Assembly: GCF_017874625.1 (NCBI RefSeq)
Contig: NZ_JAGIKZ010000015.1
Coordinates: 33,510-97,509, forward strand
Direction of reading: 5' to 3'
DNA length: 64,000 nucleotides
DNA from: Cytobacillus eiseniae
Lineage (GTDB): Bacteria > Bacillota > Bacilli > Bacillales > Cytobacillaceae
Positions 37,099 through 45,058 of this stretch are shown here, one piece after another (the first letter of the stretch is position 1; every line of letters starts with the position of its first letter). The notes under the pieces were generated by a model. That model saw only the letters and a list, made by a program, of their open reading frames with translations. It ran no database searches and was not told the DNA's origin. Both the position numbers and the translations under genes were made by a program.

Positions 37099-38105
37099 TA
37101 TGCTTTTTCACCCCCACGTTTCAGTATTAAATATAAGAAGAAGGGCACCCCAATAATAGATGTCACTACTCCAATTGGTGTTTCATACGGGAAGTTGATA
37201 TAACGACTGATTAAATCACAAAGCGATAAGAAGAAGGCGCCAATCAGCGCTGAACATGGAATAATGAACCGATAATCAACACCGACGATAAAACGTGTAA
37301 TATGTGGAATGACTAAGCCAACGAATGCAATTTTTCCAACTAAAGCAACAGATGTCCCTGTTAAACAAACAACAGCTAACATGCTGATAATTTTAATAGC
37401 TTTTGTTTTTTGTCCTAGCCCGATCGCAACGTCTTCACCTAAAGAAGTAATGGTAATCGCCCGAGCTGAAAAGAGGGCTAATATAAGGCCAATCATTCCA
37501 AATGGAAGTCCAAGTAGTAACATATCCATATCTACTGCTTGGACTTTCGTGTTATACCAAGCACTAATCGTTTGAGACACTTGATGGTACATCGCAATCG
37601 CTGTTGCAATGCTGCTTAGAAACGTCCCAATGACTGTTCCAATAATGGCTAATCTTACAGGAGATAAGCCATTTCGTATGAGCGAGCCAAATCCAAAGAC
37701 GAGCCCCGCCCCCATTCCTGAACCAACCATTGATAATAAAATCATTTGTACATTGGATAATCCCGGAAAGTACACAATTGCAAGTGTAATAACAAATGCG
37801 GACCCATCGTTCACACCCATTAAAGATGGTGACGCTAAATAATTCCTAGTAATCCCCTGCATAATCGAACCTGCTACTGCTAAAAAGGCACCGACCAAAA
37901 GCACAGCAATTGCTCGTGGAATTCGGCCCGTTCGAATAATTTGATAATCAATATTTGCCTCATCAAAATGAAAAATCGCATTCCACACAGTCACCATGCT
38001 AATATCCTTCGTTCCATAAAGAATCGAAAGGAATGTGATTAAGATAAGCAATACAGGGGCTAATGTAAAAATGAAAAGTGCTTTTTTATTTTTCAAAATG
38101 CCCAC
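37098..38105 (-). CDS. Iron-siderophore ABC transporter permease (FecCD family), first
   Basis: A 335-residue FecCD permease with the paired segments GITRNYLASPSLMGVNDGSA and IAFVGLVIPHITRFIVG. It follows the binding-protein gene after a 130-bp gap with a partial terminator and precedes the second permease. Confidence 0.94.
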   Translation of the reverse strand: MGILKNKKALFIFTLAPVLLILITFLSILYGTKDISMVTVWNAIFHFDEANIDYQIIRTGRIPRAIAVLLVGAFLAVAGSIMQGITRNYLASPSLMGVNDGSAFVITLAIVYFPGLSNVQMILLSMVGSGMGAGLVFGFGSLIRNGLSPVRLAIIGTVIGTFLSSIATAIAMYHQVSQTISAWYNTKVQAVDMDMLLLGLPFGMIGLILALFSARAITITSLGEDVAIGLGQKTKAIKIISMLAVVCLTGTSVALVGKIAFVGLVIPHITRFIVGVDYRFIIPCSALIGAFFLSLCDLISRYINFPYETPIGVVTSIIGVPFFLYLILKRGGEKA

Positions 38106-38187
38106 CTATTCTTTTTTTTATGGAAGGTTTTTTCTAGAGGATCTCTTTCAACATACAATCACATATTTGCTACATGATAAGAGAACG

Positions 38188-38225
38188 AAAAAAAGCTCTA
38201 GCGGACAAGCTTTTCAACCGTCCGC
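38188..38225 (-). terminator. Partial terminator between the siderophore-binding and permease genes
   Basis: On the minus strand GCGGAC and GTCCGC form a 6-bp GC-rich stem around a 13-nt loop, then six bases and seven T. The offset T run suggests incomplete termination, giving more binding protein than permease. Confidence 0.5.
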
Positions 38226-38235
38226 CAAGCACAGA

Positions 38236-39207
38236 TTATTGAAGTAAGTGTTCAATTACTTTATCTAAAAACTTCACTTTAGACCATGCTGTACCACCTT
38301 GAGCAAGCGGGTCAATGCTGTTAACAAATATTTGATTATTTTGTGCAGCTGTTAAACTTGCAAAGATTGGATTACTTTGTAAATCTTCAAGTGCAGTCGG
38401 TGCATCTGTATTTTCTGATTCCTCAAATTGTAGGAAGATGGCGTCAGGATTGATTGAAGCTAACGTCTCCATCGTAATTTCAGCTTGTGCTTCTGCATTC
38501 GCAATAATTTCAGGTACTGCTGCCCCTAAATCCTCATATAATACAGGGTTTAAATACACTCCTGGTGGATAGATATACATTAGTCCACCACGTACACGAA
38601 TAACTAAAATTGTTTGTTCAGCTAATTGTTTTGCCGCTTCTAATTTAGCAGTCTCTGCTTTTGCTTCATAGTCTGAGATGATCGTTTCAGCCATCTCTTC
38701 TTTTCCAGCTACTTGTGCAAATGCTAGTAGGTTCGCCTTCCAATTTGTTGAAATATGAGAGTAAGGAAGGGTTGTTTGAATTTTATTCATCTCCGCCATA
38801 ATATCCTCTCCCCACTTTGATGTACCAATGATTACATCTGGATCAAGCGCTAAAACGGCTTCCGCATTCGGTGCTCGTTTGTCACCTATAAGCGATGCTC
38901 CCGCTAAATCCTCTGCTAAATAAGTTGGAATTTCACCTGCGATTTCAAGTACACCCGTTGGCTTAACACCAAGTACTGCCGCATCTTCCATTGCTTCTAA
39001 GCTTGCAGCTACAATACGATCAGCAGGTGCCGATACAGGATAATCATTTCCTAAGTATGAAATCGTTTGTATTTTAGCTTCATTTGTTTCTGTCGAAGCT
39101 TGTTCTGTTGTTTCTCCTGCTGAAGATATTGTTTCTTCTGTTTCCCCACAACCTGCTAACGCTAATGTAAGTAAAGCTGCTCCTCCGAATAACACCCATC
39201 TTTTCAT
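38236..39207 (-). CDS. Iron-siderophore binding lipoprotein
   Basis: A 323-residue class III (FhuD/FeuA-type) binding protein with lipobox LALAGC (Cys20), a Glu/Thr-rich linker and the start of the ligand domain at TISYLGNDYPVSAPADRIVA. It binds a ferric siderophore outside the membrane. First gene of the importer operon, downstream of a Fur-box-like palindrome. With the neighbouring AraC regulator and esterase genes, a triscatecholate such as bacillibactin or enterobactin is a reasonable guess. Confidence 0.92.
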   Translation of the reverse strand: MKRWVLFGGAALLTLALAGCGETEETISSAGETTEQASTETNEAKIQTISYLGNDYPVSAPADRIVAASLEAMEDAAVLGVKPTGVLEIAGEIPTYLAEDLAGASLIGDKRAPNAEAVLALDPDVIIGTSKWGEDIMAEMNKIQTTLPYSHISTNWKANLLAFAQVAGKEEMAETIISDYEAKAETAKLEAAKQLAEQTILVIRVRGGLMYIYPPGVYLNPVLYEDLGAAVPEIIANAEAQAEITMETLASINPDAIFLQFEESENTDAPTALEDLQSNPIFASLTAAQNNQIFVNSIDPLAQGGTAWSKVKFLDKVIEHLLQ

Positions 39208-39246
39208 CTGTTACACTCCTAAATATCATTTTGGTAAAATTTTAAT

Positions 39247-39261
39247 TGATAACCGTTATCA
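39247..39261 (-). promoter_or_regulatory. Fur box in front of the siderophore importer
   Basis: TGATAACCGTTATCA is a perfect 7-1-7 palindrome matching the Fur consensus TGATAATNATTATCA at 13 of 14 defined positions or nearly so. It lies 40 bp before the binding-protein start codon. Confidence 0.8.
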
Positions 39262-39374
39262 TTTATATTGGAATTTTAACAAAGCCATATGAGAAAAGGA
39301 ATGGACTAATTCGTTTTTAAAAATGGACTTTTGCCAAATTTTTATATAAAAATAGCAATCTATTCGTAAGATTG

Positions 39375-40205
39375 CTAAAAATAAATATCATTTTCTTCCA
39401 GATACTTTTTATATTTTAAAGGAGACATACCCACTTGCTTTTTAAAAACACGACTAAAGTAAAAATTATCTTGATACCCAACAAGTTCCCCAATTTCAGC
39501 AATGGAATGCTGACTTATTCGAAGCAATTCTCTCGCCATTCGTATGCGATATTCCGTTAAATATTGTATTGGACTAAGGCCTGTATGCTGTTCAAATAAC
39601 TCTGAAAATCTCCGTCTCTCTATTTGCAGCATTTCAGCCAGTTCCGCAATCGAAAACTCATCTGCATAGTTTTCTTTCATAAAGGAAATGGCTTTCGATA
39701 TAACTGACGTATTTTTATCATCTACATGATGTTTTGCCTGTAATAAAATTTCATTTACTAGATTAAAAAAGGTTACCTTCACCTGTATTCTTGCCATGCT
39801 CCCTGGCTCTGATGAAAATTTAATTAGTTGATAGACATAGTCTTTAATTTTCGCCATATGCTTAATTTTAATTTGAAAATGTTCATCATCTAAACGAACG
39901 GATGCATGATATAAAGTTTTATAATGAACGACTGCATATTCCCACGGTTTATCTCCTACCGTCTCAATTTTAAGTTTCATTTGCGAACCAGCATGTACAA
40001 TCGTTCCTTCTTTCATCGCATATCTAGTATTATTAAGAGAAAAATTTGCACTTCCTGATAACGGAATCACAATCCCCGAAATACCTGATGCTGTCGACCG
40101 ATTGCCATCTGTTTTGTACGGTAAAATTTGATTTGTAATGATATTTACATACTCAATTGATGCATCTGCATAGTAATCGATAATTTGATTGATAGTGTAA
40201 TCCAT
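39375..40205 (-). CDS. AraC family regulator of the siderophore locus (Btr-like)
   Basis: A 276-residue regulator with an N-terminal cupin-like ligand domain (about 30-120) and a C-terminal AraC DNA-binding domain with two helix-turn-helices (FSIAELAEMLQIERRRFSELF and SIAEIGELVGYQDNFYFSRV). B. subtilis Btr, which activates feuABC with bound bacillibactin, instead carries a C-terminal siderophore-binding domain that is missing here, so sensing would fall to the cupin part. It lies between the importer operon and the divergent esterase gene, behind a Fur box. Confidence 0.88.
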   Translation of the reverse strand: MDYTINQIIDYYADASIEYVNIITNQILPYKTDGNRSTASGISGIVIPLSGSANFSLNNTRYAMKEGTIVHAGSQMKLKIETVGDKPWEYAVVHYKTLYHASVRLDDEHFQIKIKHMAKIKDYVYQLIKFSSEPGSMARIQVKVTFFNLVNEILLQAKHHVDDKNTSVISKAISFMKENYADEFSIAELAEMLQIERRRFSELFEQHTGLSPIQYLTEYRIRMARELLRISQHSIAEIGELVGYQDNFYFSRVFKKQVGMSPLKYKKYLEENDIYF

Positions 40206-40219
40206 ACGTCTCCCCTATA

Positions 40220-40248
40220 TTGACTATGTAATTGATAATCCTTATCAT
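40220..40248 (+). promoter_or_regulatory. Esterase promoter overlapped by a Fur box
   Basis: TTGACT (40220-40225), 17 bp, TATCAT (40243-40248). TGATAATCCTTATCA (40233-40247) fits the Fur 7-1-7 consensus with one arm mismatch and covers the spacer and -10 box, as expected for repression by Fur with iron. It may also serve the divergent AraC gene. Confidence 0.75.
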
Positions 40249-40281
40249 TTAATTATATCATTGTTCAGGGAGGGAATATAG

Positions 40282-41034
40282 TTGTCACTGGTCATCCATT
40301 CAACGTACACAAACTATACATATTCAGTTGATGTTTTTGTCCCGGAAGTAGACTGTCCAAAAGAAGGCTACCCTATTATTTATGTATTAGATGGTTTATC
40401 TTATTTTGATTTTGCCAAAAAAACGATGGAGCTCCAAAGTAAAAATATGCGAAAGACAAAAGTGAATCCTTCAATAGTAGTCGGTATTCAACACGAAAAG
40501 GAAACAATGCGCTCTCGAAGGTTTTATGATTTCACAGCACCCGCTCTAAAATATACCTATCCGAAACGTATGCATGGAAAAGAGCCTGAAGCAGTTGGAG
40601 GTGCAATCGACTTTCATTTATTTATTGAAAAAGAGCTAAAACCGTTGATTTACGATCATTACGCAGTGAATGTAAAGGATGAAACTTTATTTGGCCATTC
40701 ACTTGGCGGATATTATGCGTTATGGAACTTATTTCATCATAGTAGAGATTTCAAAACGTACATTGCTCTTAGCCCTTCGATTTGGTGGAATGACTATGAA
40801 CTTGTTACTATGGCAGAAAAGATTATTGCAGATGACGGCCATCATCATACCTTATTTATTGGCGTCGGAGAGCTAGAAGACTTTATGGTTACTGATGCTC
40901 AAGCAATGTATGAGAAATTGAAAGCGTATGGGTTAAACATTGCCTTTTATGAGGCGTTAGACGAAAACCATGCATCTGTTGTGCCGACGGTGATGAGCCG
41001 TGCTTTCCGTTTTATAAGTGGGGGAAACGAATAA
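40282..41034 (+). CDS. Siderophore esterase (Bes/IroE-like alpha/beta hydrolase)
   Basis: A 250-residue hydrolase of the putative esterase (COG2819) family, starting at TTG 40282 behind AGGGAGGG. The nucleophile elbow GHSLGG holds Ser140; His230 in DENHAS completes a likely triad, with an acidic residue near 199-200. Relatives (BesA/YbbA, IroE, Fes-like) hydrolyse the trilactone of bacillibactin or enterobactin to free iron inside the cell. The Fur-box promoter and adjacent importer support this role. Confidence 0.87.
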   Translation: MSLVIHSTYTNYTYSVDVFVPEVDCPKEGYPIIYVLDGLSYFDFAKKTMELQSKNMRKTKVNPSIVVGIQHEKETMRSRRFYDFTAPALKYTYPKRMHGKEPEAVGGAIDFHLFIEKELKPLIYDHYAVNVKDETLFGHSLGGYYALWNLFHHSRDFKTYIALSPSIWWNDYELVTMAEKIIADDGHHHTLFIGVGELEDFMVTDAQAMYEKLKAYGLNIAFYEALDENHASVVPTVMSRAFRFISGGNE

Positions 41035-41131
41035 ATTCCTTTGCCTCTACATGATTATTCCTTCCGCAAAATGATACGCAGCAGGAATTGCACGATCCTA
41101 TACGTCTGAATTCTGGCAATCATTTATTAGG

Positions 41132-41177
41132 AAAAGCATCCTTTCCATCAAAAGTTTTGAAGGAAAGGATGCTTTTT
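41132..41177 (+). terminator. Terminator after the esterase gene
   Basis: AAAAGCATCCTTTCC and GGAAAGGATGCTTTTT form a 15-bp stem with a T run, effective in both directions and also serving the convergent kinase gene. Confidence 0.9.
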
Positions 41178-41225
41178 GGCCGAATCGTTTTGTTCCACGT
41201 GGAACGAGGCAATAGGAATGATCAA

Positions 41226-43307
41226 TCACTCTTTGTTATTTTTAGGTAGATAGATCATCGATTTAAATAAATCTCCATCTATTTGAATTAAAAATTTCCC
41301 TTTCTGGATATCAATGAGGCTTTCTGCGATGGACAAACCTAACCCGCTGCCTTGGCTTGCCCTCGATTCATCGCCTCTTTTAAAACGTTCCATTAATTCA
41401 TCTGCTGAGATATTTAACTCATAAGCTGAAATATTTTTGAAGGTAAGAAGAACTTCATTTCCTGCCTCTTCGATCTGGATATAAACCCTTGATCCTTTAA
41501 GCGCATACTTAAAGATATTCGATAATACATTTTCGATCGATCGCCACAATAGTTTCCCATCCGCTGTTACATGGACTCTATCATTTGGATGATTGAACCT
41601 AAATTCTAAATCTAACTCTTCAATCTTCTCACTTACTTCTCCAAGCCCTTGAGTGATCAATGAGACAATATCGATCTTCTCAAGATTGGCCGGGATGTTT
41701 CCGCTGGAAGCCTTAGCCGCTTCAAATAAATCATCTGTCAGGTACTTTAATCTTGTCGACTTTTGATCCAGTACTTCGATATATTCCGCTATCTTTGACA
41801 AGTCCTTTTCATTTTTTAATAAATCAACATACGTGATAATCGATGTTAATGGTGTGCGTATGTCATGGGATACATTGGTAATGAGTTCTGTTTTTAACCG
41901 CTCACTTTTTAGTTCGTTATCAACTGCATTTTTCAACCCATCAGCAAGGCTATTAATATTAGCGGCAAGGCTTGCAAACTCTCCCTTACCAGCCACTTCA
42001 ATGCTGTGATGAATTTCCCCATTTTTTATTTCCTCGACCCCATCTTTAATTGCCTTAAATGCCTTCACTTTCTTTAAAGCGAACCAGGCAGCAACCCCTA
42101 TCGTTACAGGGAACATAAAGAATGTTAAAGCAATCAATAACGGATAGCCAATGACAATTAGTACGGTTTTCACCCCAACATTTCCGCTATTATAGACATC
42201 TCCTATAAATTGGACGAGTCTTTTGATTATTTGATAAATACATGTATGCCTGAACAATGTTCGATTCTTAAAATGTCTCACCATTGATAAAACGAGTATG
42301 AAAAAGATGGCAGAAATCGGAAGCGTGACTGGGATGACCCAGCTTAAGTTATTTGGAAGTACAATCATATCAAGCATTAACATCCAAAGGATGATAAGTC
42401 CTAAACATGATAAGATACTCAAATCAATATATAATTTATCGATTGCTTGTAAGCGCAATTCCTTATCCTTAAAGGACTTTCTCCCACTCACTAGTGCCAA
42501 ATAAATAAAGGAGAGAATAAATCCTGCTGAAAAACCGAGTAACCAATAGAAGTCCTTTGTGGCAATCACTTTATTTTCTTTCCACTCACTTATTTTAGAA
42601 TCTAAAGATTCTTTTGAAAAAGCAACATAAAAAGCCAGATTTTCTGAGCCCCATTCATCCCATTCCATCGTAAGCCAATTTAAGTATTTATTTGCCTCTA
42701 TTTCTTTTGGATAGACCTCTCTTTTATATCCTTCAAACACCATATAAGATGGATAGGCTTTAAATTGTTGTTTCTCTTTCATTGTACTATTCGTATACAC
42801 ATTTACACCATCACTGGCATAATACAATGGATCTTTAACCCCTTCGATATTGTTCAATAGAAAATGAAATTCCCTCACATTCCTCTTAATCATTTGATCC
42901 TTCATCTGGGTAATCTTATCGGCATATTCAATTTTAAACTGCTCGTAGTTTTCTACTTCTCTTAAATTTGGATTATAATTTTTAGATTCCAATTGATAAT
43001 CAAAGAATAATTGCTGTTCTTCATTTCTTAATTCATCTTTATTGATTGTCTCTCCCTTTAAAATATGTTCCTCACTTTTATATCTCTCCATCAGTCTAGT
43101 AATGTCACTTATAAGACCTTCACTTTCCATCACATAAGACTTGCTAAGATAGTAATTATCTTCAAAAATGATTTCAACATCTCCGTCAGTCACAGAAACT
43201 AAATGCCCAATTGCTTGCATAGCACCTGAAAAACAGGCAAGCATGATTATAAAGACAATCACTTTAGTTATGATTGAGTGGCTATATTTTTTCGACTTTG
43301 TATCCAA
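41226..43307 (-). CDS. Large multi-pass sensor histidine kinase
   Basis: A 693-residue kinase. One membrane helix (about 14-34) precedes an extracellular domain of about 215 residues, then five or six helices (about 254-275, 296-318, 322-343, 381-410), a HAMP-like linker, the phosphoacceptor motif NVSHDIRTPLTS (His481), N-box IENVLSNIFKYAL and the lid GSGLGLSIAES. The layout resembles YcbM/VanS-like Firmicute kinases that monitor the cell envelope or antimicrobial peptides. It overlaps its regulator gene by 26 bp. Confidence 0.9.
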   Translation of the reverse strand: MDTKSKKYSHSIITKVIVFIIMLACFSGAMQAIGHLVSVTDGDVEIIFEDNYYLSKSYVMESEGLISDITRLMERYKSEEHILKGETINKDELRNEEQQLFFDYQLESKNYNPNLREVENYEQFKIEYADKITQMKDQMIKRNVREFHFLLNNIEGVKDPLYYASDGVNVYTNSTMKEKQQFKAYPSYMVFEGYKREVYPKEIEANKYLNWLTMEWDEWGSENLAFYVAFSKESLDSKISEWKENKVIATKDFYWLLGFSAGFILSFIYLALVSGRKSFKDKELRLQAIDKLYIDLSILSCLGLIILWMLMLDMIVLPNNLSWVIPVTLPISAIFFILVLSMVRHFKNRTLFRHTCIYQIIKRLVQFIGDVYNSGNVGVKTVLIVIGYPLLIALTFFMFPVTIGVAAWFALKKVKAFKAIKDGVEEIKNGEIHHSIEVAGKGEFASLAANINSLADGLKNAVDNELKSERLKTELITNVSHDIRTPLTSIITYVDLLKNEKDLSKIAEYIEVLDQKSTRLKYLTDDLFEAAKASSGNIPANLEKIDIVSLITQGLGEVSEKIEELDLEFRFNHPNDRVHVTADGKLLWRSIENVLSNIFKYALKGSRVYIQIEEAGNEVLLTFKNISAYELNISADELMERFKRGDESRASQGSGLGLSIAESLIDIQKGKFLIQIDGDLFKSMIYLPKNNKE

Positions 43308-43977
43308 TTCCCCACACCACCTTCAAATATTTTGGCTCTTTCGGATTGATTTCTATTTTTTCTCTTATTTTTCTAATATGAACAGTTACTGTATTCTCTG
43401 GGTTAAAAGCTGTCTCATTCCAAACCTTTTCGTAAATCTCCTCGATGGAGAACACTCTTCCTGCATTTGCTGTTAAAAACTTTAAGATTTTGTATTGTAC
43501 TGGCGTAAGCTGCACTCCCTCTCCATCAACGGTGATGATTTTACTTTCATCGTCAATCATCAGCCCACCCGTTTGGTACACATGGCTTTTCGTTTCAAGA
43601 CTCCCTAACGTTGTGTACCTTCTTAGCTGCGATTTTACCCTTGCAATGAGCTCCAATGGATTAAAAGGCTTCGTCATATAGTCATCTGCCCCTAAATTTA
43701 ATCCTAATATTTTGTCATAGTCCTCCGATTTGGCAGAAAGCATAATGAGCGGGATATTATTTTCTTCCCTAATCTTCATGGTAGCTCTGATTCCATCCAT
43801 CTTCGGCATCATAATATCCATAATAACTAAATGAATTTCCTGACTTTCTATTCTTTCGATTGCCTCTAACCCATTAAAAGCTTTAATAATTGAATATCCC
43901 TCATTTTCTAAGTAAATCCCTATCGCATCAACAATTGCCTGATCATCATCACAAACTAATATGTTCACTATATTCAC
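43282..43977 (-). CDS. OmpR-family response regulator (VanR-like)
   Basis: A 231-residue regulator with phosphoacceptor Asp54 (VIMDIMMPKMDG), KPFNPLELIARVKSQLRR linker and a winged-helix domain containing ENTVTVHIRKIREKIE. It resembles the VanR subgroup and the second regulator at 62380-63072 of this window. It lies between a methyltransferase gene and its kinase. Two tandem 11-bp repeats upstream of the operon are a likely binding site. Confidence 0.92.
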   Translation of the reverse strand: MNIVNILVCDDDQAIVDAIGIYLENEGYSIIKAFNGLEAIERIESQEIHLVIMDIMMPKMDGIRATMKIREENNIPLIMLSAKSEDYDKILGLNLGADDYMTKPFNPLELIARVKSQLRRYTTLGSLETKSHVYQTGGLMIDDESKIITVDGEGVQLTPVQYKILKFLTANAGRVFSIEEIYEKVWNETAFNPENTVTVHIRKIREKIEINPKEPKYLKVVWGIGYKVEKI

Positions 43978-44023
43978 CCCTGATACGCACTAACTATCGT
44001 GCTCCTCCCTCTATTATTCGTTT

Positions 44024-44584
44024 TTAGCTAGGCTTTTTGCAAACATAAACAAAAGCTGGCGGGAGATTTAGAGGGACATAATGGATTCTCTCAATGTGGA
44101 AAAATCTAGAGAGATGCTTCTTCATTTGTAAAGAATATTGAAAAGCAATAAAGCACCCCCCTGGTTTTAATGAATCAATCACCTGATTAAGTAATCTTTC
44201 ACGTAGTTCGACTGAAAAATTAAAGAATGGTAATCCGCTCATAACACAGTCTAATCGTCGAATATCATTGCGGCTCATTGCCTTTAGTAAATGAACAGCA
44301 TCTAGGTTACACAAGTCAGTCGGGAATTCTCTCTGCAGGCTCCCCCTCATTTTCCTATCCTTTTCAAACAGAAAAACGGTTGCTTTTTTAGATACATATA
44401 GTTTTATTTCTCTTGTAATCACACCCGTTCCGGAACCAAGCTCTGCTATTGCTCCAACTTCTTCCCACGCCACCTGCTGAACCATTTTTCTTGCCAAAAA
44501 GCTTGAGCTTGGCCAAATACTACCGATCTCCTTAGGCTTACGAATAAAAGATTGTAAAAATAACAATAGGTTGTGATTATTCAA
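44024..44584 (-). CDS. Class I SAM-dependent methyltransferase (phospholipid methyltransferase-like)
   Basis: A 186-residue protein starting at TTG 44584 behind GGGAGGAG. The SAM-binding motif IAELGSGTGVITREI lies at about 46-60; VMSGLPFFNFS (about 113-123) takes the place of the NPPY-like motif and resembles bacterial phospholipid N-methyltransferases of the PmtA type and rRNA adenine dimethylase relatives. It opens an operon with a two-component system, which suggests a membrane-related role, perhaps lipid modification, but the substrate is inferred only. Confidence 0.75.
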   Translation of the reverse strand: MNNHNLLLFLQSFIRKPKEIGSIWPSSSFLARKMVQQVAWEEVGAIAELGSGTGVITREIKLYVSKKATVFLFEKDRKMRGSLQREFPTDLCNLDAVHLLKAMSRNDIRRLDCVMSGLPFFNFSVELRERLLNQVIDSLKPGGCFIAFQYSLQMKKHLSRFFHIERIHYVPLNLPPAFVYVCKKPS

Positions 44585-44655
44585 AGCAACTCTCCTCCCA
44601 ATGACTTATGGTCTTCCTTTTTACTAATGAGATTATTTTAATAAAAAAACCTTAT

Positions 44656-44692
44656 AAACTAGTGGATAAGTTTCTTAAGATTTTCTTAAGAT
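44656..44692 (-). promoter_or_regulatory. Promoter with two tandem 11-bp repeats upstream of the methyltransferase/two-component operon
   Basis: On the minus strand ATCTTAAGAAA is repeated exactly twice without a gap (44692-44671). TTAAGA of the second unit can serve as -35, 16 bp ahead of TATAAG. Direct repeats one helical turn apart in the -35 region are typical of OmpR/PhoP/VanR-type regulators, so autoregulation is likely. A similar CTTAAGAAAAACTTTAA lies before the vanZ-like gene (about 63750-63770). Confidence 0.6.
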
Positions 44693-44751
44693 TTTTATTA
44701 GAGTGGTACAGTTTTGCAAACAGAATGGCTAATTCATAAATAGTTGGTGCG

Positions 44752-44912
44752 GTTGATTTCCGCTCCAGGATGCGCAGCGACCCGCGGGGTGGGCGATGAG
44801 CCTCCTTGGCGCGGCCATCTCGCAGGACATTGAATACGCTTCTTGAATTGACACCGCACGAGAAAATGCGGATGCATTTTCGAGAAGTCTCGCACCTTCC
44901 GCTCCAATCAAC
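44752..44912 (+). repeat. Full-length GC-rich Bacillus-type repeat
   Basis: A GC-rich island in AT-rich DNA. It begins GTTGATTTCCGCTCC and ends TTCCGCTCCAATCAAC, with GCGGGGTGGGCGATGAGCC inside. GTTGATT/AATCAAC forms short terminal inverted repeats. The shortened copy at 6503-6545 shares both ends. It has no gene; apparent short open frames are side effects of the GC content. Confidence 0.75.
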
Positions 44913-44976
44913 TAACGATATTTGCACTGAATTGATTCAGTTGATCATCCGCTTGTCCCCGCTGAAAAAAATTCTG

Positions 44977-45047
44977 TTGACATTATTTAAGAATTGATTT
45001 CATAATATAGTATATTCAAATAATCAGATATACAAATATCAAGAGAA
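44977..45047 (+). promoter_or_regulatory. sulP promoter with possible ArsR-family operator
   Basis: TTGACA (44977-44982), 18 bp, CATAAT (45001-45006). Downstream, AT-rich repeats ATATTCAAATAATCAG and GATATACAAATATC (arms GATAT/ATATC) overlap the start region and could bind the ArsR regulator encoded behind sulP. Promoter by match, operator inferred. Confidence 0.5.
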
Positions 45048-45058
45048 GAAGGGTACAT

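Noticed and set aside
44652..44997. Several overlapping short frames in the GC-rich stretch
   Set aside because: They come from the GC-rich intergenic repeat, which has no conserved coding frame.
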